Numbered from the stretch's first letter, positions 16,939 to 25,474 are shown. The stretch is DNA of 64,000 nt from Elusimicrobiota bacterium (GCA_012517235.1 JAAYVI010000029.1:17831-81830), one strand, 5' to 3'. The notes: a model not told the origin generated them from the sequence alone. Translations and numbers: made by a program.

Positions 16939-17316
16939 ATGAAGAAGATGAAAAAAGACATAAAAAAATTTCTTACCAGCGAAGAAGGAAAAATGTTAGA
17001 CAGCGATGTGGTAAAAGCCGGTCTTACATTAGGCATACTCGGTGCGGGACTCGTAGAGGAACTCAATGCGCAGACACATTTGGTTCATACCAATTACTTT
17101 GCAAATCCGGCCACTCACGGCTGGTCGGGACATTTAAGCCATCAAAGCCACGGTTCGCATGCTTCCCACGGCTCTCACGGCTCTCATGCTTCTCACGGTT
17201 CCCACGGCTCTCACGGCTCCCACGGTTCGCATTCTTCCCACGGCTCTCACGGCTCTCACGGTTCTCACGGTTCTCACGGTTCTCACGGCTCGCATTCGAG
17301 AGGCGGATGGTGTTAA
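16939..17316 (+). CDS. hxsA: His-Xaa-Ser repeat precursor HxsA-like
   Basis: 125 residues. Leader-like region 1-44: basic start, 'KKFLTSEEGKMLDSDVVKAG', then a hydrophobic Gly-rich stretch 'LTLGILGAGLVEELNA'. A His-containing spacer (45-64) follows, then 18 uninterrupted H-x-S triplets (65-118; x is Gly in 14, with L, Q, A, A... variants), ending 'HSRGGWC'. This is the predicted substrate of the radical SAM enzymes. The triplets use mixed synonymous codons (CAC/CAT, GGC/GGT/GCT, TCT/TCC/TCG), so the repeat is held at the protein level and not only by slippage. A single C-terminal Cys is the only cysteine. ORFs of 170, 89 and 64 residues in other frames are shadows. Confidence 0.85.
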   Translation: MKKMKKDIKKFLTSEEGKMLDSDVVKAGLTLGILGAGLVEELNAQTHLVHTNYFANPATHGWSGHLSHQSHGSHASHGSHGSHASHGSHGSHGSHGSHSSHGSHGSHGSHGSHGSHGSHSRGGWC

Positions 17317-17323
17317 AATCTTT

Positions 17324-17345
17324 GGGGCGCATATATATGCGCCCC
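17324..17345 (+). promoter_or_regulatory. Perfect 22-base palindrome between precursor and downstream radical SAM gene
   Basis: GGGGCGCATAT and its exact reverse complement abut, eight bases after the precursor stop and eight before the ATG of the next gene. There is no T run after it. As RNA it would form a strong hairpin that could stabilise the upstream precursor message, attenuate transcription or block the next ribosome site. Any of these would raise the precursor to enzyme ratio. Confidence 0.7.
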
Positions 17346-17352
17346 GACTTTA

Positions 17353-18420
17353 ATGTGCGAAATAAAGAAAATCAAGCTTGCTCTTACTTCTTCGTGTACA
17401 TTGGCATGCAACCATTGTAAAATAGAAAAAAATAAAGATATTACTCTGGATTTTGATAAAGCAAAATCGGGAATAGATATTTTATTTAATTCTCCAGGAA
17501 AATATAAACGCTTGGAAATTTACGGCGGAGAGCCGTTTTTAAAATTTGATCTGATGAAAAAAATAGTTTCTTATGCTAAGAAAAGAATCGCTGTTAAAAA
17601 AAAGAAACTTTCGATTTCGGTCGCCACAAACGCAACTTTATTGGACAATGATAAAATTTCATGGATTAAAGACAATCATATTAACGTTTCCGTAAGTTTT
17701 TCAGGAAGCGAAGAAAGCCATAATTACAATAGAATGTATTCAAACGGACGAGGAAGTTTCTCTTCGGTATCTAAAAAAATAGATTTTCTTATAAAAAATA
17801 TAAATAGCGATTATCTGGTATGTCTTTACTGCGTAGACGGATCATTTGCGGATTCTATGAGAGAAGATTTCAAAAAAATAATATCCAAAGGATTTAAAAT
17901 AATAAACGTAGAATGTGTTTCGGGAAGAGGATGGGGCAAAAAAAATTACGAAGAATTTAAGGATGGAATGAATTTTATTTTGAATATCATAGATAAAGAA
18001 ATGAAAAATGGAAATTTTATTTTTTTGGAACCTTTCATGGAAATGCTTTACGATAGGAAATCTTGGGATTATAATTGTCCTAAGTATAGAGATCTGGAAA
18101 TGTATCCCGACGGAAATTTGGGTTTTTATCCTTTTGCTTTTATCAAATACTCGAAAGTTTTTAGAAAAATATCCATAGGTAATTGGAAAAACGGATTAAT
18201 AAAAAAATATAAAAACTGTTTTTTAGGATGTGAAAAGTGTAATGACTGCGTGAGAGATTATTATATTTTGCCTGGCCTTTCCGACGGATCTTTTGCTTAT
18301 GAAATAAGAAGCGCTTTAATAAAAAAATTTTTTTATAAAATTCTAAAAAATAAAAAAGAAAAAAACATTTCCGCATATCTTGAAAAGCTCAAAGTTATTT
18401 TTAATAAAACTTATGAATGA
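17353..18420 (+). CDS. Radical SAM protein, SPASM-related
   Basis: 355 residues. Core CxxxCxxC at C15/C19/C22 ('SSCTLACNHCKI'), 'YGGEPF' at about 55-60, and a SPASM-like C-terminal part ('NCPKYRDLEMYPDGNLGFY', 'CFLGCEKCNDCVRDYY'). In ordinary SPASM proteins a Cys follows the 'PDGxxY' motif; here that position is Phe/Pro, so the second auxiliary site may be altered. It is the first gene after the precursor and the palindrome, and it has no visible ribosome site. Likely a second maturase acting on HxsA or on a processed form. It is not close to the HxsC type; those are better represented by the 'CxxCx5C' family further along. Confidence 0.8.
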   Translation: MCEIKKIKLALTSSCTLACNHCKIEKNKDITLDFDKAKSGIDILFNSPGKYKRLEIYGGEPFLKFDLMKKIVSYAKKRIAVKKKKLSISVATNATLLDNDKISWIKDNHINVSVSFSGSEESHNYNRMYSNGRGSFSSVSKKIDFLIKNINSDYLVCLYCVDGSFADSMREDFKKIISKGFKIINVECVSGRGWGKKNYEEFKDGMNFILNIIDKEMKNGNFIFLEPFMEMLYDRKSWDYNCPKYRDLEMYPDGNLGFYPFAFIKYSKVFRKISIGNWKNGLIKKYKNCFLGCEKCNDCVRDYYILPGLSDGSFAYEIRSALIKKFFYKILKNKKEKNISAYLEKLKVIFNKTYE

Positions 18421-19408
18421 TCCTATAAGTATTTTTGAAGCGGTAAAAAAATATGGCTGGCCTAAGCCGGGAAGCGAGGTGAAAAGTTCGGAAATAATTT
18501 TGGGGGATTTTTGCAATGCGAAATGTTTTTTTTGCTGTGCCCAAGGATCTTCCGAATGGATGCCTTTAAATGAGGTAAAAACACACATAAAAAAAGCTTT
18601 TAAAAAAGGATGTTGGCTCATATCTTTTACCGGCGGAGAAGCCGCCTTATATCCTCATATAGTTTCCGCATTGTCGTATGCCAAAAAATTAAAAATTCCC
18701 ATGATACAAATAGTATCTAACGGAATAGCATTTTCAAATTTTTCTTTTGCCAAAAAAGTCGCTTTTTACGGAGCCAATGAAATAAAACTTTCTCTTCATT
18801 CCGTTAATTCGGAAAGACACGATAGATTTGTAGGAGTAAAAGGCGCTTTTAAAAATATTATGTCTTCCATAGAAAATTTTAATAGGTTAAGAGTAAAGGT
18901 TTCTTGTAATTTTGCGGTTATGAAAGAAAATTATAATGAGCTTCCTTTATTTGTAAAATTTATGGAGAAAAATAGATTGACCGGTTTTTGTTTTATGTTC
19001 GGATTCTTTTCGGGAAAAAATTCTTATCGAGGAGCGGGGATTTCTTATTCTCGGTTAAAACCGTATTTATTGACCGCTTTAAATTATATTAAGATAAAAA
19101 AAATACCGATAGAAACGGCAATGATAAGCAACTTTGTTCCTTGTATTTTGCCGGGATATGAAAATATTATGTCCGATTGGGGAGATATTAAATCCGTATC
19201 CTCGGTTATTTCCGATGAAAATAAAAAGAAATCAAACAGAGAAATATATGCGGCAAGGAAAACATTAATAGACTCCTGTGCAAAATGCGTATATGTTAAA
19301 ATATGCTATGGCATAGAAAAGGCATATTTGGAGAAATTCGGCGATATGGAGTTTAAACCTTTGCTTAAAATACCTTCTAAAAAAATTTATGATCCTTTGT
19401 ATTTATGA
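18413..19408 (+). CDS. Radical SAM protein, 'CxxCx5C-EFKP' subfamily (HxsC-like)
   Basis: About 331 residues from the ATG at 18413 (the track's TTG at 18380 lies inside the upstream gene; the ATG gives an 8-base overlap and aligns with the paralogue at 20697). Core C34/C38/C41 ('DFCNAKCFFC'), 'FTGGEAALYP', a central 'PCILPGYENIMSDW', and the C-terminal signature 'CAKCVYVKICYG' followed by 'GDMEFKPL'. The central Cys plus three late Cys could hold an auxiliary cluster, as expected for HxsC. Role: modification of a peptide or protein, probably within the Hxs locus. Substrate unproven. Confidence 0.8.
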   Translation: MNDPISIFEAVKKYGWPKPGSEVKSSEIILGDFCNAKCFFCCAQGSSEWMPLNEVKTHIKKAFKKGCWLISFTGGEAALYPHIVSALSYAKKLKIPMIQIVSNGIAFSNFSFAKKVAFYGANEIKLSLHSVNSERHDRFVGVKGAFKNIMSSIENFNRLRVKVSCNFAVMKENYNELPLFVKFMEKNRLTGFCFMFGFFSGKNSYRGAGISYSRLKPYLLTALNYIKIKKIPIETAMISNFVPCILPGYENIMSDWGDIKSVSSVISDENKKKSNREIYAARKTLIDSCAKCVYVKICYGIEKAYLEKFGDMEFKPLLKIPSKKIYDPLYL

Positions 19409-20700
19409 AAAAAAAAGAATATAGAAAAGCCGTTTCCTTGATACATAATGTAAAATACGGAGGATTGCCTACTCACTATCCTTCTTTACTTTCGTGGAGT
19501 AAGACCAAAAATCTAAGTAAAATTTCCAAACTTTGGGAAGAATATTTTTTCAAAGATTCCAACGAACCTTTTTCGGTTTATATTCATATACCTTTTTGCG
19601 CCACTAAATGCCGTTTTTGTTTTTTGCAGATAAATTCAAAAAAAAATGTTCCCGACGAATATTTGAATGCTTTAATCGATGAGCTTGTTTATTTTAAAAA
19701 AATGGGCTCTATCAGAAAAAAAACAGATAGCGTTTACATCGGCGGAGGAACACCAAATCTTATGACGGCCGCCCAAATCAAAAAATTGGGAAAAGCTCTT
19801 AAAGAAAATTTAGATTTGTCTTCTTGCCGGCAAATCATAATGGAATCCAATCCGGGATTTTGGGACGATGAAAAAATAGAAGAGGCTTTAAAAATGGGGG
19901 TAAATGCGATAATATCCGGAGTTCAAAGTTTTGACGAAGATATCTCAAGTTTAAACAATAGAACTCAGAATATGGATAATTTTTTTAACGTAATAAATAA
20001 ATTCAAAAATAACGGCGTGCTGGTTAATATTGACATGCTTTTGGGATTATCGGGTTCTCGTGAAAATTTTCTCAAGGATTTAAAGCTTCTTGCAAAGACG
20101 TATCCTCATCAAGTTCACTTAAATAGAATTAAACCTTTAAAAGAAAATCAAATATTGATTGAAAAAAACCGGCTTAAAGATATGCAAAATAAGGCTTTTT
20201 CCTTTTTGGAAAAAATAGGATATAAAAGGATAGACGAAGATTCTGCTTCTTTGTTTGGCGGCAGAAACATAAATATTCAGGGAAATCCTTCCTATCAAAT
20301 TTATTCCACTATTTTAGGCTTGGGATCGTCGGCAATGGGGCATATATTCGGAAAGTTGAGATATAGAAACGAGAAAGATTATAAAAAATATTGTCTAAAA
20401 GCGTCTTGCGGAATTTTGTGTTGCGAAATAAACGAAAAAATATCCGAAAAACAAGAAGTTATACATTACTGCCTTAATAAATTATCCGACGGGAAAGTAA
20501 TTATATCCGAGCTTAAAAATATATTTTCCGAAAAAGCCGCTAATTATGCTTTAAAAAAACTAAATAAAGCCGTGGCTTTAAAATTGGCTTTGAAAAGGAA
20601 CGGCGATTATTATACTGCCGGCGAAACCGATTTCTTTGCTTTAACGGTTTTGTTTTACGAAAAAAAGTATTTGAAAAAAATCGCCAAAATTAAAATATGA
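19405..20700 (+). CDS. HemW/HemN-like radical SAM protein
   Basis: 431 residues, coproporphyrinogen-oxidase-like. Core C65/C69/C72 in 'HIPFCATKCRFCFLQ', 'YIGGGTPNLM', 'NPGFWDDEKIEEALKMGVN', 'GVQSFDED' and a C-terminal winged-helix-type segment (about 340-430), all in HemN/HemW order. The 65-residue N-terminal extension before the core is longer than in HemW. In this setting, linked by ATGA overlaps to two peptide-type radical SAM genes, a heme-chaperone role (HemW) or a C-C/methyl transfer role on the peptide are both possible; housekeeping hemN or hemW would not normally lie here. Confidence 0.8.
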   Translation: MKKKEYRKAVSLIHNVKYGGLPTHYPSLLSWSKTKNLSKISKLWEEYFFKDSNEPFSVYIHIPFCATKCRFCFLQINSKKNVPDEYLNALIDELVYFKKMGSIRKKTDSVYIGGGTPNLMTAAQIKKLGKALKENLDLSSCRQIIMESNPGFWDDEKIEEALKMGVNAIISGVQSFDEDISSLNNRTQNMDNFFNVINKFKNNGVLVNIDMLLGLSGSRENFLKDLKLLAKTYPHQVHLNRIKPLKENQILIEKNRLKDMQNKAFSFLEKIGYKRIDEDSASLFGGRNINIQGNPSYQIYSTILGLGSSAMGHIFGKLRYRNEKDYKKYCLKASCGILCCEINEKISEKQEVIHYCLNKLSDGKVIISELKNIFSEKAANYALKKLNKAVALKLALKRNGDYYTAGETDFFALTVLFYEKKYLKKIAKIKI

Positions 20701-21722
20701 GAATATCGATGAAAACTCTTGATGCCGTCGAAAAATACAATTGGCCTTATTATAGGACAAAGGTATGCGAACTTACTCTTAATTACGATTGCAATGCCAG
20801 ATGTGTTTTCTGCTATAGTTCTCCCGAAATGGAAGAATGGAAAAATAAAAACAGATTGGATATAAAAACCGCTGCTTCTTATATGAATAATTCTTATAAA
20901 ACTGGCTCGCGGGTGCTTCAGATAATAGGAGGAGAGCCTACGGTATATCCTTGGCTTTCTGAAATAATAAAAATAGGTAAAAAGATAGGATATCCGGTAA
21001 TACAAATAGTTACAAACGGACAAAAAGCCTCGGATTTTAATTATCTAAAAAATCTTAAACAATCCGGACTTAATTCGATAACATTTTCAATACATGCTCC
21101 GGACAAAAAACTTCACGATTCTATCGTGGGAGTAAGAGGAGCTTTTTCCAAAATAATAAAAGCTTTGGAAAACTCGATTAAATTGGAGATATATCCTTCG
21201 GTAGGAACGGCCGTGAACGCGCTAAATTATAAAAAAATACCGGCCTTGGTAAAATTTTTACATGATCGCTACAATATAGAGTCATATCATATAATAGCTA
21301 TGCATTTCATAGGCGCCGCTGGTAAAAATGAAAAAGAACTTTCGGTTTCTTACTCGCAAACCTTGCCTTATATAAAAGACACTTTAAAATTTTTATCTTC
21401 CAAAAGGATTATGCCGATATCGGCTTTGCTTAGTAATTATCAGCCTTGTCTTTTGCCGGGATGCGAACATATAATAAGCGATTGGAAGATTCCTTTTTGC
21501 GACGACGATTTGTATTTGCCGGAAAAAGTTTACAAAGATTCTATGTATTCTATGATAACCGATACTTTAAGGATGAAGGGGGTAAACTGCGAAAAATGCA
21601 TATATTCGGGCATTTGCGCCGGTTTTGAAAGAAGGTATTACGATATTTACGGAGATAAAGAGTTTAAACCTTTAAAATCGGCGGCCAAACCGATTTCCAT
21701 GGGCGTTTTCTATTCAAGATAG
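20697..21722 (+). CDS. Radical SAM protein, 'CxxCx5C-EFKP' subfamily (HxsC-like)
   Basis: 341 residues; start at 20697 (ATGA overlap) or at the second ATG, 20709. Core C32/C36/C39 ('DCNARCVFCY'), 'IIGGEPTVYP', central 'PCLLPGCEHIISDW' and C-terminal 'CEKCIYSGICAG' plus 'GDKEFKPL'. Clearly the closest paralogue of the 18413 product: both begin with a 'AVxKYxWP' segment and share the central and C-terminal motifs. Two near-paralogues separated by the HemW-like gene suggest duplication within the island. Expected to act on a peptide or protein substrate. Confidence 0.82.
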   Translation: MRISMKTLDAVEKYNWPYYRTKVCELTLNYDCNARCVFCYSSPEMEEWKNKNRLDIKTAASYMNNSYKTGSRVLQIIGGEPTVYPWLSEIIKIGKKIGYPVIQIVTNGQKASDFNYLKNLKQSGLNSITFSIHAPDKKLHDSIVGVRGAFSKIIKALENSIKLEIYPSVGTAVNALNYKKIPALVKFLHDRYNIESYHIIAMHFIGAAGKNEKELSVSYSQTLPYIKDTLKFLSSKRIMPISALLSNYQPCLLPGCEHIISDWKIPFCDDDLYLPEKVYKDSMYSMITDTLRMKGVNCEKCIYSGICAGFERRYYDIYGDKEFKPLKSAAKPISMGVFYSR

Positions 21723-21734
21723 CGGGAGGGAAAA

Positions 21735-22451
21735 ATGAAAAGTAAAAAAGCTCTGATTTTATATAGCGGCGGAAAAGATTCTCATTTAGCTCTTCTATAT
21801 TCGGTTAAAAAAGGTTATCAACCTATCATATTTAATATTTGCGGAGGGAAAAAACATCATATATTTTTTTCCCAATATGAAGACTTAAATATTATAAAAA
21901 CTCATGAAAAACTGATGAATTTAAAGATAAATTATTTTAAAATAAGAGAATTTAAACCCATAGATATATTCAAAGAGATCGTGAAAAAATTTACCGAATT
22001 ATCTGGCGAAGCCGAAGATAAAGCATACTTTTCAAGCAATGATCATCAAGAGTTTAAAAAGGATAAAAAAATAAATATGGAATTTAAAAAAATATGTCAA
22101 AAATACGATATAAAATTCGTCTCTTTTTTTGATATTATAAAAAAAGACGATTTTTATTCGCCCATAAAAGAATCCTTAAAAAATAAAATAAATTCGGTAA
22201 TCATAGGGCTAGAAAGAAATTTTGAAAAAGAAATGCTTTTAAAAAAAATAGATAATGTCTTCATTTCTTTTGTAAATAAAAAAATAAGAGAAGGGGAAAA
22301 GATAGATTCAAATTCATATCAAAGCTTGGTGTTGGATTCTCCTTTGTTTAAAAAAGGTAAAATCAAAATAATTAAATACGATTATTTTTACGATCCTAAA
22401 GATATTAGATATTTTGCCAAAATAAAAGATTTTAAAATCATAAAAAAATGA
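21735..22451 (+). CDS. PP-loop ATPase (diphthine-ammonia-ligase-like) in the radical SAM island
   Basis: 238 residues. The N-terminal 'ALILYSGGKDSHLALLYSV' is the PP-loop pyrophosphatase signature used to adenylate a substrate before amidation or thiolation. The rest ('PIIFNICGGKKHHIFF', later 'SVIIGLERNFE') loosely follows the Dph6/ATP-PPase family, but the C-terminal part is Lys-rich and divergent. It has its own ribosome site (GGGAGGG) and overlaps the HxsB paralogue downstream by four bases. It could amidate or thiolate a peptide or a small molecule; in a RiPP-like locus a thioamide or amide on the precursor is an attractive idea without direct proof. Confidence 0.7.
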   Translation: MKSKKALILYSGGKDSHLALLYSVKKGYQPIIFNICGGKKHHIFFSQYEDLNIIKTHEKLMNLKINYFKIREFKPIDIFKEIVKKFTELSGEAEDKAYFSSNDHQEFKKDKKINMEFKKICQKYDIKFVSFFDIIKKDDFYSPIKESLKNKINSVIIGLERNFEKEMLLKKIDNVFISFVNKKIREGEKIDSNSYQSLVLDSPLFKKGKIKIIKYDYFYDPKDIRYFAKIKDFKIIKK

Positions 22452-23791
22452 AGTTCATTTTTAATAATCCCTTATTTTTAGGCAAAAGAAAAGCGTTTGT
22501 AAGCGAGTACGGAGATTTTTTCTTTCAAAATAAAAAAGCTCTTGATATTAAAAAAGCCGAAAAAAATAATTTTATAACGGACAAATTGGATTTGGATAAG
22601 ATAATAAAATCTATTTTTTTAAGATACAATTTGGGGTGGAAAGGTCCTCATACTCATATAATATCTTTGACGAGAAAATGTTTCGGCAAATGCTCTTACT
22701 GCGCCGTTTCCTGTAAGCCTTCGGGAAAAGATATGTCCTGGAATACGGCGAGAAAAACAATAGATTTTATTTTTTCTATTCCGCGAGAAGAATTTTTTAT
22801 TGAGTTTACCGGAGGAGAGCCGGTATTAAATTTTAAAGTTTTAAAAAAATCTATTCTTTATGCAAAAGAGAAAGCCAAGCGTTTAAATAAGAAAGTTTAT
22901 ATTTCCGTCGTTACTTCTTTGGCTTATGAAAATAAAGATTTGATAAATTTTTTTATAAAAGAAAATATAACGGTTTGTTCTTCTTTGGACGGTCCCAAAG
23001 GAATTCACGATAAGAATAGATTTTCTCAAAACAATAAAAGCGCTTTCGACCTGACGGTAAAAAATATTATAGAAATATCGGCCGCCGCAAAAAAAGGATT
23101 ATGCGAATACCCGAATTTAATATCTACTATAACAAAAGATTCTTTGGGTAAAGAAAGAGAAATAGCGGATTCTTATCTAAAATTGGGCGTAAAAAGAATA
23201 CAATTGGGCATGCTCGAACCTTTGGGCCGAGCTTATTCTTCAAAACTTTATATAAGCGCGAAAGAATATTTCGATTTTTACAAAAAAGCCGTCAAGCATA
23301 TATTGAAACTAAATGAAAAATATTCGGTTTATGAAAAGGGGCTTTTTTTAATCGTTTACGATATTTTAAAAGGCTCGGCCAATCCCAAAAGAAGTTTGGA
23401 TATTTTCCATCGTTTGGCTTACGATTTTGAGGGAAATATTTATCCTTCCGACGAAGCCAGAATACTCGGAGAAAACGGGGATACTTCTTTGGCCGTAGGT
23501 AATATTTATAAAGATTCTTTAAATTCGGTTTTAAAAAAGCCCGAAACGAGGTTTTTTTTATCTTATAATTTGAACAATTACTTATCTCCTTTTTGCGCAA
23601 GATGTCCGTATTCTCTTTGGTGCAGAGTCCCGATTTATTATAATTATTTTGTTCAAAACTCTATTTGGGGCAATATGGTTAATAGCGAAAGATGTGAAAT
23701 TATGAAGAGTATATTTAATTTTGCTTTTTATTTGCTTTCGAATAAGAAAACCGAAAAAATTTTAAAAAAGTGGGTCGAAGAATACGTTTAA
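22448..23791 (+). CDS. HxsB-like radical SAM protein with degenerate SPASM region
   Basis: 447 residues, alignable along its length with HxsB (14164) and the 34123 paralogue. The radical SAM site is intact: C78/C82/C85 ('KCFGKCSYCAVSC') and 'FTGGEPV'. The SPASM region has lost key residues: 'CGAS' is replaced by 'FHRLAYD', 'YTCDEGRM' by 'YPSDEARI', and the last Cys of 'CGVCP' by 'CRVPI'; only 'CARCPYSLWC' and 'RCEIM' remain. At least one auxiliary cluster is therefore likely missing, changing or abolishing its chemistry, or making it a chaperone-like partner. Its stop overlaps the convergent aroA by four bases. Confidence 0.82.
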   Translation: MKFIFNNPLFLGKRKAFVSEYGDFFFQNKKALDIKKAEKNNFITDKLDLDKIIKSIFLRYNLGWKGPHTHIISLTRKCFGKCSYCAVSCKPSGKDMSWNTARKTIDFIFSIPREEFFIEFTGGEPVLNFKVLKKSILYAKEKAKRLNKKVYISVVTSLAYENKDLINFFIKENITVCSSLDGPKGIHDKNRFSQNNKSAFDLTVKNIIEISAAAKKGLCEYPNLISTITKDSLGKEREIADSYLKLGVKRIQLGMLEPLGRAYSSKLYISAKEYFDFYKKAVKHILKLNEKYSVYEKGLFLIVYDILKGSANPKRSLDIFHRLAYDFEGNIYPSDEARILGENGDTSLAVGNIYKDSLNSVLKKPETRFFLSYNLNNYLSPFCARCPYSLWCRVPIYYNYFVQNSIWGNMVNSERCEIMKSIFNFAFYLLSNKKTEKILKKWVEEYV

Positions 23792-25059
23792 ATTTTTTTT
23801 AGATATTTTTTGAATATTGAAAGGTCTTTAAAAAAATTTTTATAGGATTTTTCCGCTATTTTTTTATTTTTTATCCCGATTTTTTTATCGCATAGATGTT
23901 CTATGCAGGCAGCCGACATTATAATTCTGTGATCCGGGCAAAAATCGCCTCTAAATCCTCCTTTTATAAAATTGCTTCCGTAAATATTTAATATGTTTTT
24001 TTTAATATAAGCTTTTGCTCCCAAATATTTTGCCAATTTTAGCGACGAAGCTATTCTGTCCGATTCTTTATTTTTAAGAGATTTTACAAGCGGTATTTGA
24101 GTTTTTCCATCGGCAAAAACAGCAGCCGCTGCTATTAGCGGCATTTCGTCGATTGAATTTATTAATTCTTTTTTTGAAATTTTTACTCCTTTTAATTTTG
24201 AATATTTTGCGTAAATATTGCCTTTGAGTTCGAAATCCCTTCTTAGAATTTTTATTTTTATATCCGCCCCCATTTTTTTAAGTATTTGAATAAACCCCAA
24301 ACGCAGAGGATTTAAGCATACATTTCCGATTTCTATGGCTGAATTTTTTGTTAAAACGCAGGCAAGAAGAAAATAAGCCGCGCAGGAAAAATCTCCCGGC
24401 ACTTCTATTTTTGCGGCTTTAAGTTTTTTGTATTTTACTTTCCAGTATCCCTTTTTATATACGAGAGGAGCTTTAAATTTTCTTAAAAGTTTTTCCGTAT
24501 GGTCTCTTGTGCGAGAAATTTCCTTAAAAAGAGTTTCTCCTTTTGCCGACAATGAAGCCAATAAAACCGCCGATTTTATTTGAGCGCTCGGTTCTTTTTG
24601 TTTTATTTCGGCCGCTTGTAAATCTGCGGGATAAATTTTAAGAGGAGGAAAAAAACCTTTTTGACTTTTTATATCCGCTCCCATTTTTTTAAGATAAAAA
24701 ACGAGTTCTTTCATATTTCTGCGTTTTAAAGTTTTTTGAGCTTTTAAAACTATTTTCTTATATTTTAATCCGCACAATGCTCCCGCCAAAAGCCTCATGG
24801 ACGTAGCGCTTTCTCGGCAGTTTAGTTTTATCGATTTATTTTTTTCCTTTGATAAAGGAGGTTTTATTATGATTTTATTTTTTACCCGTTTAATTTTAGT
24901 TTTTAGCGTTTTAAGACATGAAATAAGATTTTTCGTATCGTCGCAATCGGATATGTTTTTAATTTCGCTTTTTCCTTCGGCCAAATAAGCCATTATTAAA
25001 GCTCTTTGAGATATGGACTTATCCGGAGGAGGGATATAAATAAATTTATTTTTTACCAT
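23788..25059 (-). CDS. aroA: 3-phosphoshikimate 1-carboxyvinyltransferase (EPSP synthase)
   Basis: 423 residues, usual length. Motifs: 'PPDKSISQRALIMA' (residues 10-23; the Lys and Ser contact phosphoshikimate), 'CRESATSMRLLAGALCG', 'GDFSCAAYFLLAC', 'LNPLRLGFIQILKKMGADI' and 'FCPDHRIIMSAA'. It joins PEP to shikimate-3-phosphate, sixth step of the shikimate pathway. It is the last gene of the minus-strand aro operon (14-base overlap with aroQ) and meets the radical SAM gene at 22448 tail to tail. Confidence 0.95.
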   Translation of the reverse strand: MVKNKFIYIPPPDKSISQRALIMAYLAEGKSEIKNISDCDDTKNLISCLKTLKTKIKRVKNKIIIKPPLSKEKNKSIKLNCRESATSMRLLAGALCGLKYKKIVLKAQKTLKRRNMKELVFYLKKMGADIKSQKGFFPPLKIYPADLQAAEIKQKEPSAQIKSAVLLASLSAKGETLFKEISRTRDHTEKLLRKFKAPLVYKKGYWKVKYKKLKAAKIEVPGDFSCAAYFLLACVLTKNSAIEIGNVCLNPLRLGFIQILKKMGADIKIKILRRDFELKGNIYAKYSKLKGVKISKKELINSIDEMPLIAAAAVFADGKTQIPLVKSLKNKESDRIASSLKLAKYLGAKAYIKKNILNIYGSNFIKGGFRGDFCPDHRIIMSAACIEHLCDKKIGIKNKKIAEKSYKNFFKDLSIFKKYLKKI

Positions 25060-25474
25060 TAGAGATACAAAATTCCAAAGCTTTAATATAAGACTTTTCT
25101 TTTAATCCTTTTATTTGCTTTTTACAAACGTCTTTTATTACGGATTTTTTTCTAAAAGCCTCTCTTTTTGAAATATCGCTTAAATGCACTTCTACGGTTT
25201 TTATTTTACAAACTTCTATGGCGTCTCTTATGGCATAAGAATAATGAGTATAGGCGCCCGGATTTATTATCATCCAATCGGCCCATTTTATATGTTTGTG
25301 TATTATATTTATTATTTCTCCTTCGCCGTTTCTTTGAAAAAATTTAATTTTATTGCCTTTGGCGGCCGATCTCATCTCTTTTTCTATTTCCTTCAAAGTC
25401 TTCGTCCCGTAAATATCCGAGCTTCTTTCTCCTAACAGATTAAGATTGGGGCCGTTTATAACCAATATGTTCAT
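25046..25474 (-). CDS. aroQ: 3-dehydroquinate dehydratase, type II
   Basis: 142 residues, the compact dodecameric type II enzyme. 'VINGPNLNLLGERSSDIYG' is the N-terminal signature with the catalytic Arg/Tyr lid; 'NPGAYTHYSYAIRDAI' holds the active-site Asn and Tyr region, and 'VEVHLSDISKREAFR' the His/Ser substrate contacts. Third step: 3-dehydroquinate to 3-dehydroshikimate. Overlaps aroB by 35 bases and aroA by 14, so translation is coupled. Confidence 0.95.
   Translation of the reverse strand: MNILVINGPNLNLLGERSSDIYGTKTLKEIEKEMRSAAKGNKIKFFQRNGEGEIINIIHKHIKWADWMIINPGAYTHYSYAIRDAIEVCKIKTVEVHLSDISKREAFRKKSVIKDVCKKQIKGLKEKSYIKALEFCISNGKK

Noticed and set aside
16908-17420. ORFs of 170, 64 and 89 residues in other frames over the precursor
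   Set aside because: Repetitive shadows (TALTA.., RFSRFSR.., ESRESRE..) of the His-Xaa-Ser triplets; the 125-residue frame has the start context and stop spacing of the operon.
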